A stretch of DNA of 8,074 bases from Pirellulaceae bacterium. GTDB taxonomy: Bacteria; Planctomycetota; Planctomycetia; Pirellulales; Pirellulaceae. The notes below the pieces were generated by a model, which made no database searches, was not told where the DNA came from, and worked only from the letters and a program-made list of their open reading frames with translations. How positions within the stretch are numbered: the stretch's first letter is position 1; each line of letters begins with the position of its first letter. Location of the stretch: assembly GCA_020846515.1 (NCBI GenBank), contig JADLDX010000401.1:1-8074 (forward strand). The letters run 5' to 3'. Made by a program: the position numbers and the translations under genes. Below, piece after piece: positions 6,303 through 8,074 of this stretch.

Positions 6303-6766
6303 CTTTCAAACTCCCGTTAGTCTCAAGCAGGCACAAGTATTCGCAATCAGCACGTATCACGACGGATACCAGTGACTGACTTTGGACGAACACCAACCAT
6401 TCCTGCTACTGTTCAATTGCTTGCATCACATGTCAGAGCTCCACAGCTCCAACGCCATATAGGGTTTTGAGTCGCCATCTGAATCAGCCGCCGGCAGGCT
6501 GAGCTCGGTTGGGGCTCACACGTATGATAGGAAGGCGTCAAGAGCAACCACGGAATTTTTTTTCATTTGTGCTGGAGTTTCAAAGGGCAAAAGATTTTTG
6601 CCTTTGTTTCGAGTGCCAAGTTTCGCTCGGGGTGACGACGTTTGAATCCGTTGACACTCGCCTTTCACGTTTCCCGTGGGACAGCGTCGACTCCTGTTGG
6701 TCCTATGCCCGGGTCCCTTGACGAGCCCCTATAACATGTTGACGGATAACTTTTTTCGGAGGTGAT
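6303..6766. other. Divergent intergenic region between the fasciclin and SDR genes
   Basis: This 464-base gap must carry promoters in both directions, but I see no clear sigma-70 pair. A TTGACA at 6651-6656 has no matching -10 at normal spacing. Visible structure: a small inverted repeat CAGCC/GGCTG (6485-6501), and a bulged stem pairing GGTT..GCTC (6507-6517) with GAGCAACC (6542-6549), followed after six bases by eight T (6556-6563). The latter looks like a plus-strand intrinsic terminator or attenuator in the SDR leader. A 70-codon plus-strand frame (6509-6721) resembles nothing known and is not called. Confidence 0.5.
6758..6766 (+). promoter_or_regulatory. Extended Shine-Dalgarno of the SDR gene
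   Basis: GGAGGTGAT directly abuts the ATG at 6767. All nine bases are complementary to the usual 16S rRNA 3' end. This fixes the start codon. The short four-base spacing from GGAGG to ATG is unusual, and the match is much stronger than at other genes in the window. Confidence 0.75.
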
Positions 6767-7510
6767 ATGGGAACGATTGCAGTACTGGGTGCTACTGGCA
6801 CAATTGGAAGTTCATTGGCAAGCCGACTGATTGCCAGCGGCCAACGCGTTTTGCTTCTTGGCAGAAATGGAGAAAAACTAATGGAACTTCAGCAGCGTCT
6901 GGGCCACCAGGCACAGGTCTGCACTCTGCAAGATTTTTCTAGTAGCGATCAACTCAAGGCGGCGATCGATGGGGCAGTGCAGGACGATCCCTTGACCGGC
7001 ATGGTGAACTGCATTGGATCATTGATCCTTAAGCCAGCCCATGGTACGTCAGATCAGGAGTTTCGAGAGACGATCGAAACCAATCTGTTCACTGCTTTTG
7101 CTACCGTACGTGTGGCTGGTAGCTTACTCCGCAAATCTGGTGGCTCGGTTGTTTTGCTCTCATCGGCGGCCGCTGATATCGGTTTGCAGAATCATGAAGC
7201 CATCTCGGCAGCCAAAGCCGGGATTATTGGCCTGGCACGCTCAGCCGCTGCGACCTATGCCAGCAACAACATCCGATTCAATGTTGTCAGCCCCGGACTC
7301 ACACGCACGGAAATGACAAAACGTATTTGGGACAACCCAACCAACTGCGCGGCTTCGACAGATATGCATGCCCTGGGTAGACTTGGTTCGCCCGAGCACA
7401 TTGCGTCGGCTATCGCTTGGCTACTGGATCCAGCTAACGACTGGACAACCGGCGAGGTGATCCATGTCGATGGCGGACTGTCGCAGGTCATTCCACGTAA
7501 AAAAATGTAA
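6767..7510 (+). CDS. Short-chain dehydrogenase/reductase-like protein lacking the catalytic tyrosine
   Basis: This 247-residue protein has the classical SDR layout and length. A Rossmann glycine motif GATGTIG lies at 8-14 (instead of TGxxxGIG). VNCIG at 80-84 replaces the NNAG motif. Asn106 (ETNLF) and Ser133 (VLLSSAA) of the catalytic tetrad are in place. The YxxxK motif reads ISAAK, so Lys150 is kept but the Tyr position (146) is Ile; His143 lies three residues earlier (NHEAISAAKAG). The C-terminal part is typical (RFNVVSPGLTRTEM, LGRLGSPEHIASAIAWLLDP, GEVIHVDGG). Most SDRs use NAD(P)(H) for oxidoreduction, and without Tyr this one may be non-catalytic or use another residue. From memory, an NHEAIxAAK-type SDR subgroup exists, so this is probably not a point mutation. 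Substrate is unknown. It stands alone and converges on the SLH-like gene 54 bases downstream. Confidence 0.88.
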   Translation: MGTIAVLGATGTIGSSLASRLIASGQRVLLLGRNGEKLMELQQRLGHQAQVCTLQDFSSSDQLKAAIDGAVQDDPLTGMVNCIGSLILKPAHGTSDQEFRETIETNLFTAFATVRVAGSLLRKSGGSVVLLSSAAADIGLQNHEAISAAKAGIIGLARSAAATYASNNIRFNVVSPGLTRTEMTKRIWDNPTNCAASTDMHALGRLGSPEHIASAIAWLLDPANDWTTGEVIHVDGGLSQVIPRKKM

Positions 7511-7557
7511 CCGGTGTCCAGCGCTTCAAATCTGATTGGGATTCGTCCGCAAGAGTC

Positions 7558-7577
7558 CGAGTCGCTAACGCGGCTCG
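7558..7577. terminator. Weak stem-loop between the SDR and SLH-like genes
   Basis: CGAGTCG (7558-7564) pairs with CGGCTCG (7571-7577), with one G-T wobble and a six-base loop. It overlaps the stop codon of the minus-strand gene and lies 47 bases after the SDR stop. No U-tract is present. It may help end SDR transcription, but support is thin. Confidence 0.25.
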
Positions 7578-8074
7578 AGACCTGGCAACCGTAGGATGCG
7601 ATGCAGCAAGAGACCAACCACTTTTCGTTGGACTCCTAACGTGTGCTCGGCTTCAAGACCGGCAAGTTCTTTCTCAAGCTCATTCTCGATTGCATCTCGA
7701 TCTTGCATCGCCAATTTTCGCAGCGCATGGGCAACCTGCTGCGCACTGGCAACTTCCTCAGTTCGAAAAGCTGCCTGGTTGCCCACTGCGATGTAGCCAG
7801 CAGCCACACACATGTAAATCTCTTCGCCCAGTGGAGTTGTTTCATCCACATCGCTGATCATCGTCTGCTGAGGTGATGCCCAGTGCAAATGGGTACTTCG
7901 GGCCACGGCCGATGCTAGCTCGCCACGTGTGATCAAGTCCAGTGGACGAAAGCGCAAATTAGTATCCGCGACCAGCAGGCCACGCATAGCCACGGCCGTT
8001 AACGCACTACTGATGGGTGGTTCGTCAGGCAGATCGCCAGGCACTTGCGATTGCGCTGGCTTGAGCCCACCAGC
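7565..8074 (-). CDS. C-terminal fragment of an SLH-like (S-layer homology-like) protein, cut by the window edge
   Basis: The frame stays open to the right edge, so the true start lies outside; 169 residues and the TAG stop are visible. A GTG at 8042-8044 could start a 159-residue version, but it has no good ribosome site and in-frame coding continues upstream. Two SLH-like repeats are visible. The first has ALTAVAMRGLLVAD, then FRPLDLITRGELASAVAR. The second has ISDVDETTPLGEEIYMCVAAGYIAVG, then FRTEEVASAQQVAHALRKLA, close to the SLH pattern of a helix, Gly-hydrophobic, F-x-P and TR-AE. A charged helical stretch follows (about 110-135 of the 159-residue version, rich in E, L and K). SLH domains usually bind cell-wall polymers in other phyla; in planctomycetes they also occur as C-terminal add-ons to other enzymes. 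The N-terminal function cannot be judged here. Confidence 0.65.
   Translation of the reverse strand, partial: AGGLKPAQSQVPGDLPDEPPISSALTAVAMRGLLVADTNLRFRPLDLITRGELASAVARSTHLHWASPQQTMISDVDETTPLGEEIYMCVAAGYIAVGNQAAFRTEEVASAQQVAHALRKLAMQDRDAIENELEKELAGLEAEHTLGVQRKVVGLLLHRILRLPGLEPR

Noticed and set aside
6651..6679. Sigma-70 promoter from TTGACA at 6651
   Set aside because: The expected -10 position 17 bases downstream is GC-rich (CCGTGG), and TATAAC at 6730 is too far away.
6509..6721. Plus-strand 70-codon frame upstream of the SDR gene
   Set aside because: Non-ATG start, low-complexity start and odd composition with no recognisable motif; it overlaps the T-run structure.

Overview
The window looks like a chromosomal piece of a planctomycete, most likely in or near the Pirellulaceae. 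This is inferred from protein style, not from a marker gene: CpaB and CpaC homologues with long Gly/Pro/Ser/Asn-rich tails, a TadZ/CpaE homologue with a degenerate P-loop, a small secreted fasciclin protein, an SLH-like protein, widely spaced genes and repeat-rich intergenic DNA. No rRNA, tRNA, transposase, phage gene or CRISPR array was seen.

Layout: 1-513 has no gene and is packed with short palindromes, CATG motifs, a 56-bp imperfect tandem repeat, a 23-bp inverted repeat and two overlapping strong hairpins. 514-858 (-) is a HIT-family nucleotide hydrolase. 859-1363 is a long divergent gap with two stem-loops. 1364-5632 (+) is a three-gene Tad/Flp pilus block: CpaB/RcpC, the CpaC/RcpA secretin and CpaE/TadZ. 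5808-6302 (-) is an exported single-domain fasciclin protein that converges on cpaE across a nested stem-loop. 6303-6766 is a divergent gap. 6767-7510 (+) is a short-chain dehydrogenase-like protein whose catalytic tyrosine position is isoleucine. 7565-8074 (-) is the C-terminal part of an SLH-like protein that runs off the right edge.

How the genes fit together: CpaB and CpaC are the periplasmic and outer-membrane parts of a Tad-type secretion channel, and CpaE/TadZ is the cytoplasmic, MinD-like localisation factor. The motor ATPase (CpaF/TadA), platform proteins (TadB/TadC), prepilin peptidase and Flp pilin are all absent here, and unrelated opposite-strand genes bound the block on both sides. 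The rest of the machine must lie elsewhere, or this block does something else. The HIT, fasciclin, SDR and SLH genes show no operon link to it.

The points most worth a second look are the repeat-rich left end, the isolated Tad block with a TadZ lacking both P-loop lysines, the tyrosine-less SDR, and a 12-bp stem-loop between cpaB and cpaC. I saw no clear evidence of a wholly new system.
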